64,000 nucleotides of DNA from Streptosporangiaceae bacterium (GTDB lineage: Bacteria > Actinomycetota > Actinomycetes > Streptosporangiales > Streptosporangiaceae), in the NCBI GenBank assembly GCA_019245115.1, contig JAFARZ010000361.1, forward strand, positions 37,089 through 101,088, written 5' to 3'. The notes under the pieces are model-generated. The model saw only the letters and a list, made by a program, of their open reading frames with translations, was not told the origin of the DNA and ran no database searches. Position numbers and translations under genes: made by a program. Shown piece after piece: positions 25,102 to 33,227 of this stretch. Each line of letters begins with the position of its first letter. Positions within the stretch are counted from its first letter, which is position 1.

Positions 25102-28100
25102 TCAGCCGTCGGATTTGCGCGTCGGGGAAGCTGGCGCGCGGGTGGCGGGAGACGTCGATGAGCGAGTGGCTATGACCGCCGAGGGGGCGCCGGAGGTCGC
25201 TGCCTCCGGTTCCGCGGGGTGGCGGTCCGGTTCCGAAGGCTCCTCGGGGTCGCTGCGCGGGGTGGCGGCGACGGCCTGCTCGTAGGCTTCGCGCAGCTTG
25301 GCGACCTCGGCTTCGGTGTCGTGGAACCAGTTGGTTGACCACAGGCGGTGGAAGCGCCAGCCCAGGCGCTCGAGGTGTTCCTTGCGCAGCCGGTCGCGGT
25401 CCCGCACCGAACCCGAATCCCGGTACGACGCGCCGTCCGCCTCGACGGCCAGGATCATCCGCGTCGGATCATCCGGGTGGGCGAACGCGAAGTCCACCCG
25501 GTAGCCGCCCACCCCGTACTGCGGCACGACCGTGACGCCGTACCCGGCCAGCCGGGCCTGGACCGACGCCGAGAACGGATCGACGGCGCCGGAGTCCGAA
25601 CCTGACGCGGCCACCGGCACCCCGCCGGATCCCGCGTACTCCAGGTACTCGGCCAGCATCCGGGCTCCCGGCTTGGTCAGCCGGGCCGGGTCGACTTCAT
25701 GCGCGGAGAACGAGCTGACCAGGGTCAGCCGATGCTTGGCCCGGGTCGCCGCGACGTTCAGCCGCCGCTCACCGCCGTCGCGCAGCAGCGGCCCCCACTG
25801 GTACCGCATCCGCCCGTCCTGATGCTTCCCGTATCCTATAGACAAGATGATCGCGTCCCGCTCGTCCCCCTGGACCCGTTCAAGATTTTTTACGAAGAAC
25901 GGCTCCGGTGCGTCCTCCCCGAAGAATGCTTCGACCGACGGGGAGGCGGTTGCGAGGGCTGCTCGCAGCGCGGCGTCGATCCGCTCCGCGTGCTGCATGC
26001 CGAGGGCGATCACTCCCAGGGACTCCTCCGGCCGCCGCCGCGCGTGCTCAAGCACCAGCTCCACGACCTTGGATACCTCGTCTGTGACTGATTCCGCGGT
26101 TACGTGCGTCAGGCAGTCATCACGAAGCACCCCGGGGAACGTCGTCAGCGCGCCGCCGTAGATGCGGTCGTTGGAGAAGGCCACCAGGCGTTCGTCCCGT
26201 GACCGGTAATGCCAGTTCAGCGGCGCCGTCGGCAGCAGCGGCCGGAGCGCGTCGAGCACCGACTCGAACCCGGTCCCGAACGACACCAGGTCGTCGTCCT
26301 CGTCTTCCTCGTCCGGGGTGGTCGCCTGCCGGAAGAAGTTCGTCGGCGGGAGCTGGTGGTCGTCCCCCGCCACCACGACCTGGTGTGCCCTGATGATGGA
26401 ACCGATCGCGTCGGCCGGCACGATCTGGCTCGCCTCGTCGAAGATCACCACGTCGAACAGCCGCGCGGCGGGCAGCACCTGGCTCACGATCAGCGGGGAC
26501 ATCGCCCAGCACGGCTTCAGCGCGAACAGCACGTCGCCGGCCTGGTCCAGCAGGCGACGCAGCGGCAGGTGGCCGCGCCGCAGCGCGGCCTGCTTGCGCA
26601 GCACCCGCGCCTGGAGCGGATGCCGGTCCTCCGCGTCGCGGGTCATCGACGCCCAGGCGTGCCGGACCCGGGACCGGTTCCAGGCCAGGTGCTCGAGGTC
26701 CCGCTCCCGGAAGTCAGACGCTATCTCGTCCAGCGACGCGCCAGGCTCGGCCGCGTACCGCGGGTCACGAACCCGGATCCGGTCCAGGATTGATGCGTAC
26801 CAGGCGTGGTCGAACGAGGCCGCCGCGAGGTCGGCGGACGCCGAGGTCCGGGCCAGTTCGTCCAGCAGCGGGTGCAGCCCGAAGCCGTCGAACTTCTGCG
26901 CCAGCCCGTACAGCCGCGGCAGCTTCCACGGCGTGTCCTGGTCCCCCGCCAGCGCACCGATCGTCTCCTCCACGTCGTCGTCAGCCACGTCGTCCGGCAG
27001 GAACTCGCGCAGACTGTCGAGCTGCCGTCCGATGTCGTTGAACAGCTCGGTCAGCGCCGGGTAACCGGCGGGAAGGCGCGGCGTGTTTTCCCCTCCCAGC
27101 CGTCGCCATTCGCTGAGCTGGCTGGCGGCGGTGGCGATCGCGGCGTGCAGATGTTCCAGGGCGGGGGGACCCTCCCCCCGCGACCCCCCTGCCTTCGGCG
27201 ACGGCTTCGCGGGGTCGAGCCACAACGTCCGTGCTTTGGCGCGCAGCCGGCGCCGTTCCAGCAGCCCGAAGCCGCCGCCATCGGGCTGGCAGGCCTTGGC
27301 CAGGTCAGCCGGCGACGATTCGTAGACATCGGGATCGAGATGCCGCGACATCAGGTCGACGGCCGCGAACAGCCGCATTACGAAGGCCTGCTCCGCGTAG
27401 GTGTTCTGCTTTGGCAGCCCGGCCTGCGCGCACGCCTTCCCCACCCGGTGCGCGAGCATCGGCAGGGTCTCCGAGGCGAGCTTGCCCGCCAGCGAGCACG
27501 CCCGCCGCGCGTCGCCGGCATCACGGATCAGGGCGCCGAACCATGGCGTGCTCGACGGCCGCAGGCTGAACCCGCCCAGGTGAGCGAACTCACGCAGGTC
27601 GTCGCGGATCAACTCGGCGGCATCGGTGTCGATCTTCTCCACGGCCGGCAGCCGGATCTGGGTACGCGCCTGCTCCGGTATGCCGAGCAGTGCGGACTGC
27701 ACGGTGAACGCGGACAGCTTCCACGGCTCGTGCACGTCATGCAGGCCGTCGACGTGCCGCCGCAGCCGCTGGACCCGGTCGGCGAGCCTTTTCTGCCGGT
27801 GCCCGCCGCCGTCCGCCCCTGCCGTCTGCCGCGCGAGGTCGAGCGTCGCGCCGAGGTCGCGCGCGATCCGCAGCCGGTCCCTGGTGCCTTCGTGGATGTC
27901 CAGTACGATGTCGCCCAGCTGCGCGGCGGTCAGCCGGGACAGCACGGCGTCGATCGCCGCCCGCTTCTCGGCAACGAACAGCACCTTGCGCCCGCGCGCC
28001 ACCAGTGCGGCGATGAGGTTCGCGATCGTCTGCGACTTCCCGGTCCCCGGCGGCCCGTGGATGACCAGCGACTGCCCGGCCAGCACCGCGTCGATGGCGC

Positions 28101-28896
28101 TGCGCTGGGAGGAGTCCGCGTCCAGGATTGAGTAGTCCTCGTCGGGCGTATCGGAGATCTTGATCGTTGGCCGGTCACCGGCCACTGTTTGCTGAGCCTC
28201 GGGATCGCCCGCAATTGCGGCCACGAGGTCGCTTTCCGCCAGCAGGTCTCGGGTCGCTTCGAGGTCGCGGACCATCGGGAGCTTGGCGTAGGTAAACGTG
28301 CCGATGACCTGACGGTCGAGCACCTCGAAACCCGGTATCTCGGCCGAAGCGGCGGCGGCGGTCAGTTGATCCACCGCCCGTTCGCGTTCGGCGGAGATCT
28401 TTTCCAGGTCAGCGCCGAAGACACTGGTCAGCTTGTGCAGCAGAACCGGGTTGACCTCTTGCTCGTCCTCCAGGACCAGGTCGAAGTCGTCGTAGCGGGC
28501 GCGGGTCGGCGTGATCGTCAGGCCGCGCAGCAGCACCGGCGCGGCCGGCTCGAGGAACAGCTCGTCCCACCGCGCCATGCCGGTGGCCAGGAAACCGGCC
28601 CGGATGCCGCGCTCCTCGAGTAGTTCGCGGGCCTTGCGGTGGATGGCCTGCATCCGCCGGATCGCGTCCGCGCGCACGTCCGCGTCCTTGAAGAGCCTGG
28701 TGAGCCGCGTACTGCCCGACTTGAGGAATTTGTCGAGTACTTCCGGATCGGCCTCGGCAAGGTCAAGCGTCCCCGCCCGCCGGTCCTTGTAGTACAGCAG
28801 CGTGTTGCGCCCGCCCAGGTCGGTCAGCGCCGCAATCCACTGCTGCTGCGCCGCCGCGACCAGTGCCATGCGCCGGCCATCAACTGTCTCCGTCAT
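25102..28896 (-). CDS. DUF4011 - superfamily 1 helicase - Vsr/MTES_1575-like nuclease fusion, probable antiviral defence protein
   Basis: This is a 1,264-residue protein. The N terminus (about 10-150: WIAALTDLGGRNTLLYYKD) is of the DUF4011 type. Walker A is GPPGTGKSQT near 281, and Walker B lies in VVIFDEASQIVPADA with GDDHQLPP following. Motifs Q-G-D-E-R-D and NVAATRAKHRLTL complete an Upf1-like SF1 helicase. The end (about 1110-1210: YRVDFAFAHPDD, LAVEADGASYRDS, HLERLGWRFHRLWS) is a PD-(D/E)xK-like Vsr or DUF559 nuclease. Such fusions are predicted defence enzymes. GGAGG lies seven bases before ATG 28896. It stands alone between two family 2 hairpins (25004, 29202). The Ser/Pro-rich tail is repeat-free. 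Confidence 0.88.
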   Translation of the reverse strand: MTETVDGRRMALVAAAQQQWIAALTDLGGRNTLLYYKDRRAGTLDLAEADPEVLDKFLKSGSTRLTRLFKDADVRADAIRRMQAIHRKARELLEERGIRAGFLATGMARWDELFLEPAAPVLLRGLTITPTRARYDDFDLVLEDEQEVNPVLLHKLTSVFGADLEKISAERERAVDQLTAAAASAEIPGFEVLDRQVIGTFTYAKLPMVRDLEATRDLLAESDLVAAIAGDPEAQQTVAGDRPTIKISDTPDEDYSILDADSSQRSAIDAVLAGQSLVIHGPPGTGKSQTIANLIAALVARGRKVLFVAEKRAAIDAVLSRLTAAQLGDIVLDIHEGTRDRLRIARDLGATLDLARQTAGADGGGHRQKRLADRVQRLRRHVDGLHDVHEPWKLSAFTVQSALLGIPEQARTQIRLPAVEKIDTDAAELIRDDLREFAHLGGFSLRPSSTPWFGALIRDAGDARRACSLAGKLASETLPMLAHRVGKACAQAGLPKQNTYAEQAFVMRLFAAVDLMSRHLDPDVYESSPADLAKACQPDGGGFGLLERRRLRAKARTLWLDPAKPSPKAGGSRGEGPPALEHLHAAIATAASQLSEWRRLGGENTPRLPAGYPALTELFNDIGRQLDSLREFLPDDVADDDVEETIGALAGDQDTPWKLPRLYGLAQKFDGFGLHPLLDELARTSASADLAAASFDHAWYASILDRIRVRDPRYAAEPGASLDEIASDFRERDLEHLAWNRSRVRHAWASMTRDAEDRHPLQARVLRKQAALRRGHLPLRRLLDQAGDVLFALKPCWAMSPLIVSQVLPAARLFDVVIFDEASQIVPADAIGSIIRAHQVVVAGDDHQLPPTNFFRQATTPDEEDEDDDLVSFGTGFESVLDALRPLLPTAPLNWHYRSRDERLVAFSNDRIYGGALTTFPGVLRDDCLTHVTAESVTDEVSKVVELVLEHARRRPEESLGVIALGMQHAERIDAALRAALATASPSVEAFFGEDAPEPFFVKNLERVQGDERDAIILSIGYGKHQDGRMRYQWGPLLRDGGERRLNVAATRAKHRLTLVSSFSAHEVDPARLTKPGARMLAEYLEYAGSGGVPVAASGSDSGAVDPFSASVQARLAGYGVTVVPQYGVGGYRVDFAFAHPDDPTRMILAVEADGASYRDSGSVRDRDRLRKEHLERLGWRFHRLWSTNWFHDTEAEVAKLREAYEQAVAATPRSDPEEPSEPDRHPAEPEAATSGAPSAVIATRSSTSPATRAPASPTRKSDG

Positions 28897-29102
28897 GCCC
28901 CGGCCTCCCATAGGCGAACGCGCGCCACGGGATTCAAACTTCCCTCAATGAGGGGACTTATCCCTATCCGGGCGCCACGGGATCGCTCCGTGACGCAATT
29001 GCGCCAGTCTCGTAGCTTGTCGTTGCGCCGGTCCATCCCGGTGCGGCCGGCGGCCGGCCTTTCCGCGCGCCCCCGCCCCCGCCCGCGTGCGATCCGCCTC
29101 CT

Positions 29103-29382
29103 CCAGCGCGATCGATGGCGCCAACGATGCCGGTGGACACCCGAAATGTCCCTCCGCAGCGGCATCATGCCGCTCTGCCGGTGTGACGCCACTGTGCTCG
29201 CGTGGTTGATCCGGGCTTCGCGGTTAATTTTGTGCACCCCGCTGCACAAAAACCACCGCAGAGCCAGAAACCACCACGGAAACTGCCCGGTATGCCCGTT
29301 CCCCGTGACTCGCTGACTGCAGCCACGGCACCAGGCCCCTGCGCCCGGAGCAAGCCCCGGCCCAGCGCGATCGATGGCGCCA
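29103..29382. repeat. Segment bounded by exact 21-bp direct repeats
   Basis: ccagcgcgatcgatggcg followed by cca occurs at 29103-29123 and again at 29362-29382. The 238 bp in between contain a family 2 hairpin. The arrangement could be a relic of an insertion, though 21 bp is long for a target duplication. Confidence 0.55.
29202..29276. repeat. ~72-bp hairpin repeat family 2 (copy 2)
   Basis: TGGTTGATCCGGGC at the left and gagccagaaaccac at the right form an imperfect stem. An inner GTGCACCCCGCTGCAC hairpin and caaaaaccacc correspond to the same parts of copy 1. This copy lies in a divergent region, so a terminator role fits less well here. Confidence 0.7.
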
Positions 29383-29469
29383 TCGTCATCCCTGGCACCG
29401 CGCCACCCCGCGAGCCAGGCCCGGCCGCCCTCGGCGTGGGCAAAGCAGGCGAACCTGTCTGCCGCAGCA

Positions 29470-29521
29470 CTAGCTTCCGCCGCGCGGCTAGCTTCCGCCG
29501 CGCGGCTAGCTTCCGCCGCGA
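29470..29521. repeat. Tandem 18-bp repeat, almost three copies
   Basis: The unit ctagcttccgccgcgcgg occurs at 29470-29487 and 29488-29505, with a partial third copy to 29521, just upstream of the arsR-type promoter. Confidence 0.8.
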
Positions 29522-29536
29522 CGATGATCCGCGAGA

Positions 29537-29573
29537 TTGACAATATTTACCTATTTAGGCAACTATTGCCAGT
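29537..29573 (+). promoter_or_regulatory. AT-rich promoter/operator of the ArsR-type gene
   Basis: TTGACA (29537-29542) matches the -35 consensus and is followed by an AT-rich stretch with the near-palindrome CCTATTTAGG and the outer pair CAATA / TATTG. A -10 could be caacta or the upstream tattta. The position right before the start codon suits autoregulation by the ArsR-type protein. Confidence 0.5.
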
Positions 29574-29963
29574 ATGAGGAAGGACCCGGCAGGGACCGTG
29601 CCGGAGAACGACCCAGCCGGGACCGTGCCGGAGAACGACCCGGCCGGGACCGTGCTGGAGGCGCTGGCGGATCCGGTGCGGCGACGCGTGGTGACGCTGC
29701 TTGGCAGCAAGCCGTTGCGGGCCGGTGAGCTGGCCGCGGCGGCGGGGGTCTCGGCACCGACCATGAGCAAGCACTTGCGGGCGCTGCTACGGGCCGGCGT
29801 GGTGGCCGACGAGCGCGGCGATTCGGACGCGCGAGTCCGGGTGTTCCGGCTGCGGCCTCAGTCGATCGCGGCGGTTCGGGCCTGGCTGGACCAGCTCCAG
29901 GCCCACTGGGACGAGCAGCTCGCGTCGTTCAAGCGTCATGTCGAGGAGGGGACGCCACAGTGA
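29574..29963 (+). CDS. ArsR-type winged-helix transcriptional regulator
   Basis: This 129-residue regulator has a core at about 27-110 (VLEALADPVRRRVVTLL, LAAAAGVSAPTMSKHLRALL, RGDSDARVRVFRL). The recognition helix is plain, and no metal-binding cysteine pair is seen, so it belongs to the SRPBCC-associated, non-metal subgroup. The N terminus is a tandem repeat, DPAGTVPEN twice plus a third DPAGTVLEA, encoded by 27-bp DNA repeats; GTG codons inside it are possible alternative starts. It overlaps the next gene by four bases (GTGA) and should regulate it. Confidence 0.88.
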   Translation: MRKDPAGTVPENDPAGTVPENDPAGTVLEALADPVRRRVVTLLGSKPLRAGELAAAAGVSAPTMSKHLRALLRAGVVADERGDSDARVRVFRLRPQSIAAVRAWLDQLQAHWDEQLASFKRHVEEGTPQ

Positions 29964-30775
29964 GCGGAGACCGATCGGTGTCGTCCGAGGTCGAGGTGGC
30001 GGTTGACCCGGATTCCGCGTTCCGCGCCTTCACCGAGGAGATGAACCTGTGGTGGGTGCGCGGCCCGATCAACTTCTTCGATTCGGCCCGGGCCGTCGCG
30101 GTGATCTGCGAGCCCGGGGTGGGCGGCCGCATCCTGGAGACCTACTCCTCGGACGCCCTGGAACTCGCGCGGATCACCGAATGGCAGCCCGGGCGCCGGC
30201 TGGCCTGGCACAGCTCGGTTGATGATGTGCGGACCGAGGTCCTGTTCGAGGGCACTCCCGGCGGCACCCGGGTCCGGGTCATCGCCACGATTCCGGCGGG
30301 CGGCGCCGACCGCGGCGGCACGGCGTGGACGCGAGTGGTACCACCGTGGTTCGGGGCATGGTGCGCGAGACGGGATACCGCGCCTGCCGAACCCCGTGAG
30401 CAGGCCAGGCTCGCCCTGGCCGTCTATTACGCCAAGCCGCTCGAGGCCGCTCGCTGGCTCGTCGACACGTTCGGGCTCACGCCGACCGGGCCGCTGCCGG
30501 AAACGTACGACGATTACACCTGGATCGAATTCCAGGTGGGGAACTGCTCGCTGATGGTGTTCGGGCTACCAGAAACGAAGACCAGGACAGCGCCGAAAGA
30601 CTCGCATGTGCCGTGGCTGTTCGTGGACGACCTCGACACGCATTTCGAGCACGCGACGGCGCATGGCGCGGTCATCATCGACGGCATCAGCCAGCACGGC
30701 TACCGGGCCTACACCGCCCGCGATCCGGAAGGCTACCGCTGGACCATCGCCCAAGCCCGCCCCGGTATGCGCTGA
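29960..30775 (+). CDS. Fusion of an AHSA1/SRPBCC domain and a VOC (glyoxalase) domain
   Basis: This 271-residue protein starts with an AHSA1-type SRPBCC domain at 1-115 (VDPDSAFRAFTEEMNLWW, ITEWQPGRRLAWHS, TRVRVIATIP). A VOC domain at about 150-268 follows (LALAVYYAKPLEAARWLVDT, FGLTPTGPLPETY, GYRAYTARDPEGYRWTIAQ). Both folds bind small hydrophobic ligands or carry out simple reactions; none can be assigned. It is translated with ArsR (GTG 29960 overlaps the ArsR stop; GAGGAGGGG lies upstream). SRPBCC genes often follow this ArsR subtype; the added VOC domain makes it a three-part ligand-sensing or detoxifying module. Confidence 0.85.
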   Translation: MSGDRSVSSEVEVAVDPDSAFRAFTEEMNLWWVRGPINFFDSARAVAVICEPGVGGRILETYSSDALELARITEWQPGRRLAWHSSVDDVRTEVLFEGTPGGTRVRVIATIPAGGADRGGTAWTRVVPPWFGAWCARRDTAPAEPREQARLALAVYYAKPLEAARWLVDTFGLTPTGPLPETYDDYTWIEFQVGNCSLMVFGLPETKTRTAPKDSHVPWLFVDDLDTHFEHATAHGAVIIDGISQHGYRAYTARDPEGYRWTIAQARPGMR

Positions 30776-30783
30776 ACCCGGGA

Positions 30784-31806
30784 CTATTTGAATACGATGC
30801 CGCTGACCTGGAGCGGGCCGGTCAGCATGTGGTCGGAGAGCATCAGGTCCGCCAGCCGCTGCAGCGAGGTCACATCGATCGTGGGCGGGTACGTGCCGAG
30901 AGTTACGTTCGCCGCCTGAGCCGCGGTGATCTTGATGTAGCTGGGCAGGATCGCCTTGACCGCCTGCGGATTCGCGTCGGCGTATGCCTGCGCCTGCGAC
31001 AGCGCGCGCTCGAAGGCGCGGGCCGTGTTCGGATACTTCTGCACCCATGATGCCGTGGCGAAGTAGCCGGATACCGGGGCGCTGCCGATCGGCCCCTGGC
31101 ATTCCGACATCACCGGGACGGCGCCGTTGGTGTGTTCGGCGGCGCTGACAAAGGGCTCGACCACGCTGATCGCGTCCACCCGATGGGCCGTGAGCGCGGC
31201 GGCCATCTGCGGGAACGGTATCGCGACGTAGGTCGGCCTGCCCGTCACGCCATCCGCCTTGAGGATGGCGTCGGTGGCCAGGGTCTGGATGTTATTGGTC
31301 AGGTTGACCGCCACCGTCTTGCCCGCCAGCCCGGCCGGGCTGGTGATGCCGGACCCGGGCAAGGCCAGGATCTGGAACTCTTTCTGCGCGCAATTCAGGG
31401 CTTCGCCGATCACGTCCACATTGAACGTCCCGCGCGAGTCGCCCTCGAAATACGACGTATAGTTGCCGCCGATGACGTCCACCACGCCGTGCAGCAGATC
31501 CGGCAGAGCCGATGTGGATTGCAGCACCGGCAGCGCCTTCACCGTCAGCCCCTGCTTGGTGAAGTAACCGTTCTTGATCGCGAGGTAGAACGGCGCGGAG
31601 TCGAGTACGGGCAGTATCCCCACGGCGATGCTGGTCTTCTCCAGCGCGCCGCTGCCCGGGGACGTTGAGCCCCCGGTCGCGGACGTGCTCTGGGCGGCGC
31701 CGGTGCCGCTGGTCGACGGTGAGCTCGAGCACGAGGCGGTGAGCATGGCCACGGCGAGGGCGATAGCGAGGGCAGCCGGGCGGGCAACGCGCGTTACGTT
31801 GATCAC
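30784..31806 (-). CDS. ABC transporter substrate-binding lipoprotein, NitT/TauT (SsuA/NMT1) type
   Basis: This 340-residue exported lipoprotein has the lipobox LTASC at 23-27 and a Ser/Thr/Gly linker. An NMT1/SsuA-like type 2 binding fold follows (LDSAPFYLAIKNGYFTKQGL, LLHGVVDVIGGNYTSYF, AGKTVAVNLTNNIQ, VEPFVSAAEH). Such proteins deliver sulfonates, nitrate, pyrimidine or thiamin precursors to an ABC importer. No permease or ATPase gene is adjacent, so it is an orphan or feeds a distant transporter. GTG 31806 has GGAGGA seven bases upstream. Confidence 0.88.
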   Translation of the reverse strand: MINVTRVARPAALAIALAVAMLTASCSSSPSTSGTGAAQSTSATGGSTSPGSGALEKTSIAVGILPVLDSAPFYLAIKNGYFTKQGLTVKALPVLQSTSALPDLLHGVVDVIGGNYTSYFEGDSRGTFNVDVIGEALNCAQKEFQILALPGSGITSPAGLAGKTVAVNLTNNIQTLATDAILKADGVTGRPTYVAIPFPQMAAALTAHRVDAISVVEPFVSAAEHTNGAVPVMSECQGPIGSAPVSGYFATASWVQKYPNTARAFERALSQAQAYADANPQAVKAILPSYIKITAAQAANVTLGTYPPTIDVTSLQRLADLMLSDHMLTGPLQVSGIVFK

Positions 31807-31925
31807 TGCGATCCTCCGGAGTCGCCGCGTCTTCGGTCCGCCCCAATGAGATCCTAATCACTTATGGCTCGCATAGCCACGTAAGAACGGACCGCGGACG
31901 GGGTGGCGGGTACTAACCTCGTGGC

Positions 31926-32621
31926 GTGCCTACCGACGAAGATCGCGCCCGGGCTCGCCAGCTGGCCGCCGAGGCGGTAGCCGAGGGCGACGCCACCGGA
32001 TGGTTCGAGAAGCTGTACGGCGAGGCCGAGGCCGGCGTGTCCGTAGTGCCGTGGGCGGACGGCGAGGTGAACCCGCACCTGGTGAAATGGGCGGCGGAAC
32101 GGTCCGGCACCGGAAGGAACGGCGGAGGGCTCAGCGCGGGGCGCCGCGCCCTGGTGGTGGGATGCGGCCTGGGGTACGACGCTGAGTTCCTGGCTGGGCT
32201 CGGCTTCGAGGTGACCGCGTTCGACGTGGCCCCGACCGCGATCGCCGCCGCCAAGCGCGCGTACCCGGACTCGCCGGTCAATTACGTGACCGCCGACCTG
32301 CTGGACCTGCCCGGTTCCTGGAGAGGCGCGTTCGACCTGGTCGTGGAGATCTACACCGTGCAGCCGTTGTACGGACCTGCCCGGTCCGCCGCGCTCGCCG
32401 CGCTGCACGTGCCGGTCGCGCCCGGCGGGACGCTGCTGGTCATCTCGCGTGCCACCAACGAGGACAATCCCGAGCGGGACCCGTCGATGATGCCGTGGCC
32501 GCTGACGCGGCGGGAGCTCGAGCTGGCCGGGGGCCCGCTGCGCCTGCACACGATCGAGCAGTTTCTCGACGACGAGGACCCGCCCAAGCTTCGCTGGCAG
32601 GCCGAATTTCACCGCCACTAA
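31926..32621 (+). CDS. Class I SAM-dependent methyltransferase
   Basis: This 231-residue Rossmann-fold methyltransferase has motif I ALVVGCGLGYDAEFLA (SAM-binding glycine loop) and the motif II acidic residue in VTAFDVAPTAI. The next motif is YVTADLLDLP, and motif IV is FDLVVEIYTVQ. The thiopurine-methyltransferase-like group is the best fit; the acceptor is unknown. The N terminus GWFEKLYGEAEAG is typical of the family. GTG 31926 is used. A short repeat element lies 17 bases after the stop. Confidence 0.83.
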   Translation: MPTDEDRARARQLAAEAVAEGDATGWFEKLYGEAEAGVSVVPWADGEVNPHLVKWAAERSGTGRNGGGLSAGRRALVVGCGLGYDAEFLAGLGFEVTAFDVAPTAIAAAKRAYPDSPVNYVTADLLDLPGSWRGAFDLVVEIYTVQPLYGPARSAALAALHVPVAPGGTLLVISRATNEDNPERDPSMMPWPLTRRELELAGGPLRLHTIEQFLDDEDPPKLRWQAEFHRH

Positions 32622-32637
32622 CCCCGGAAACGCATCA

Positions 32638-32663
32638 AATACCAGAACGGCTGTGGTGCTTCC
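32638..32663 (-). repeat. Short dispersed element (copy D)
   Basis: The plus strand reads accagAACGGCTGTGGTGCTT here, matching copy C (9567-9592) over 18 bases. It lies between a methyltransferase stop and the VOC gene. Confidence 0.4.
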
Positions 32664-32747
32664 CCTCGAGTGCCATCGTGACCGAAGCGCTGCGCCAGTA
32701 CCTCACACAAACGACACAGCGATCCGCGACCGAAAAGGAGATGTGAC

Positions 32748-33095
32748 ATGGCGACCGACGGTATTGAGGCCGTGTACCTCGAGACGCGCAACTGGGGGAA
32801 GGCGGCCAAGTTCTTCCAGGCGCTCGGCTTCGACCTGGAGTTCGCGACCGACCACAACTCGGGCCTGCTGCGCAACCGCCAGGGGCCGTATCTGTTCGTC
32901 GCCGAGGTGCCGGAAGGCCAGCCGACCGGGATGCAACTCGTCCTGAAGACCGCGGCCGGCGCGGACGCGTTCGAGCCGGACGCCGCGATCGACGTCGTCA
33001 CACCGTTCGAGGAAACCCACTACGGGGCCAAGGAGATGACGATCCGCGACCCCGACGGACGGACCTGGATCCTCCAGGCCCAGCCCGGGTCCTGA
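32748..33095 (+). CDS. VOC-family (glyoxalase/bleomycin-resistance fold) protein
   Basis: This 115-residue single-module protein has the beta-alpha-beta pattern VYLETRNWGKAAKFFQALGF and the C-terminal MTIRDPDGRTWILQAQ with a conserved acidic metal-ligand position. AAAGGAGATG precedes ATG 32748. Small VOC proteins may isomerise, cleave or merely bind ligands; this one cannot be assigned further. It is probably monocistronic. Confidence 0.85.
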   Translation: MATDGIEAVYLETRNWGKAAKFFQALGFDLEFATDHNSGLLRNRQGPYLFVAEVPEGQPTGMQLVLKTAAGADAFEPDAAIDVVTPFEETHYGAKEMTIRDPDGRTWILQAQPGS

Positions 33096-33227
33096 CGGAG
33101 CCAGGCGAACCGCGAGCCGCTCAGGTGCCACGGGCGTGTCTGGGCTCGTCGGGGGTTGTCGTCTAGGCAAGATGGGCGATCCCGGTGAAGCTGGACGCGG
33201 CAACTACCACTTGAGCGGAAGGACGCG

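Larger units (their letters stand above)
28897..29573. other. 677-bp divergent intergenic region with repeats
   Basis: No gene is supported. It contains two exact 21-bp direct repeats (29103-29123 and 29362-29382), a family 2 hairpin (29202-29276) between them, a tandem 18-bp repeat (29470-29521), and at the end the AT-rich promoter of the arsR-type gene. The helicase promoter must also lie here, next to 28897. Confidence 0.6.

Noticed and set aside
26806..28131. 441-codon plus-strand open frame opposite the helicase
   Set aside because: It is antisense to conserved helicase sequence and has no domain pattern.
25102..28896. Helicase-nuclease protein as a type II Mokosh system
   Set aside because: The C terminus is a Vsr/DUF559-like nuclease and not a phospholipase-D-type nuclease, and the N terminus is DUF4011; the architecture differs.
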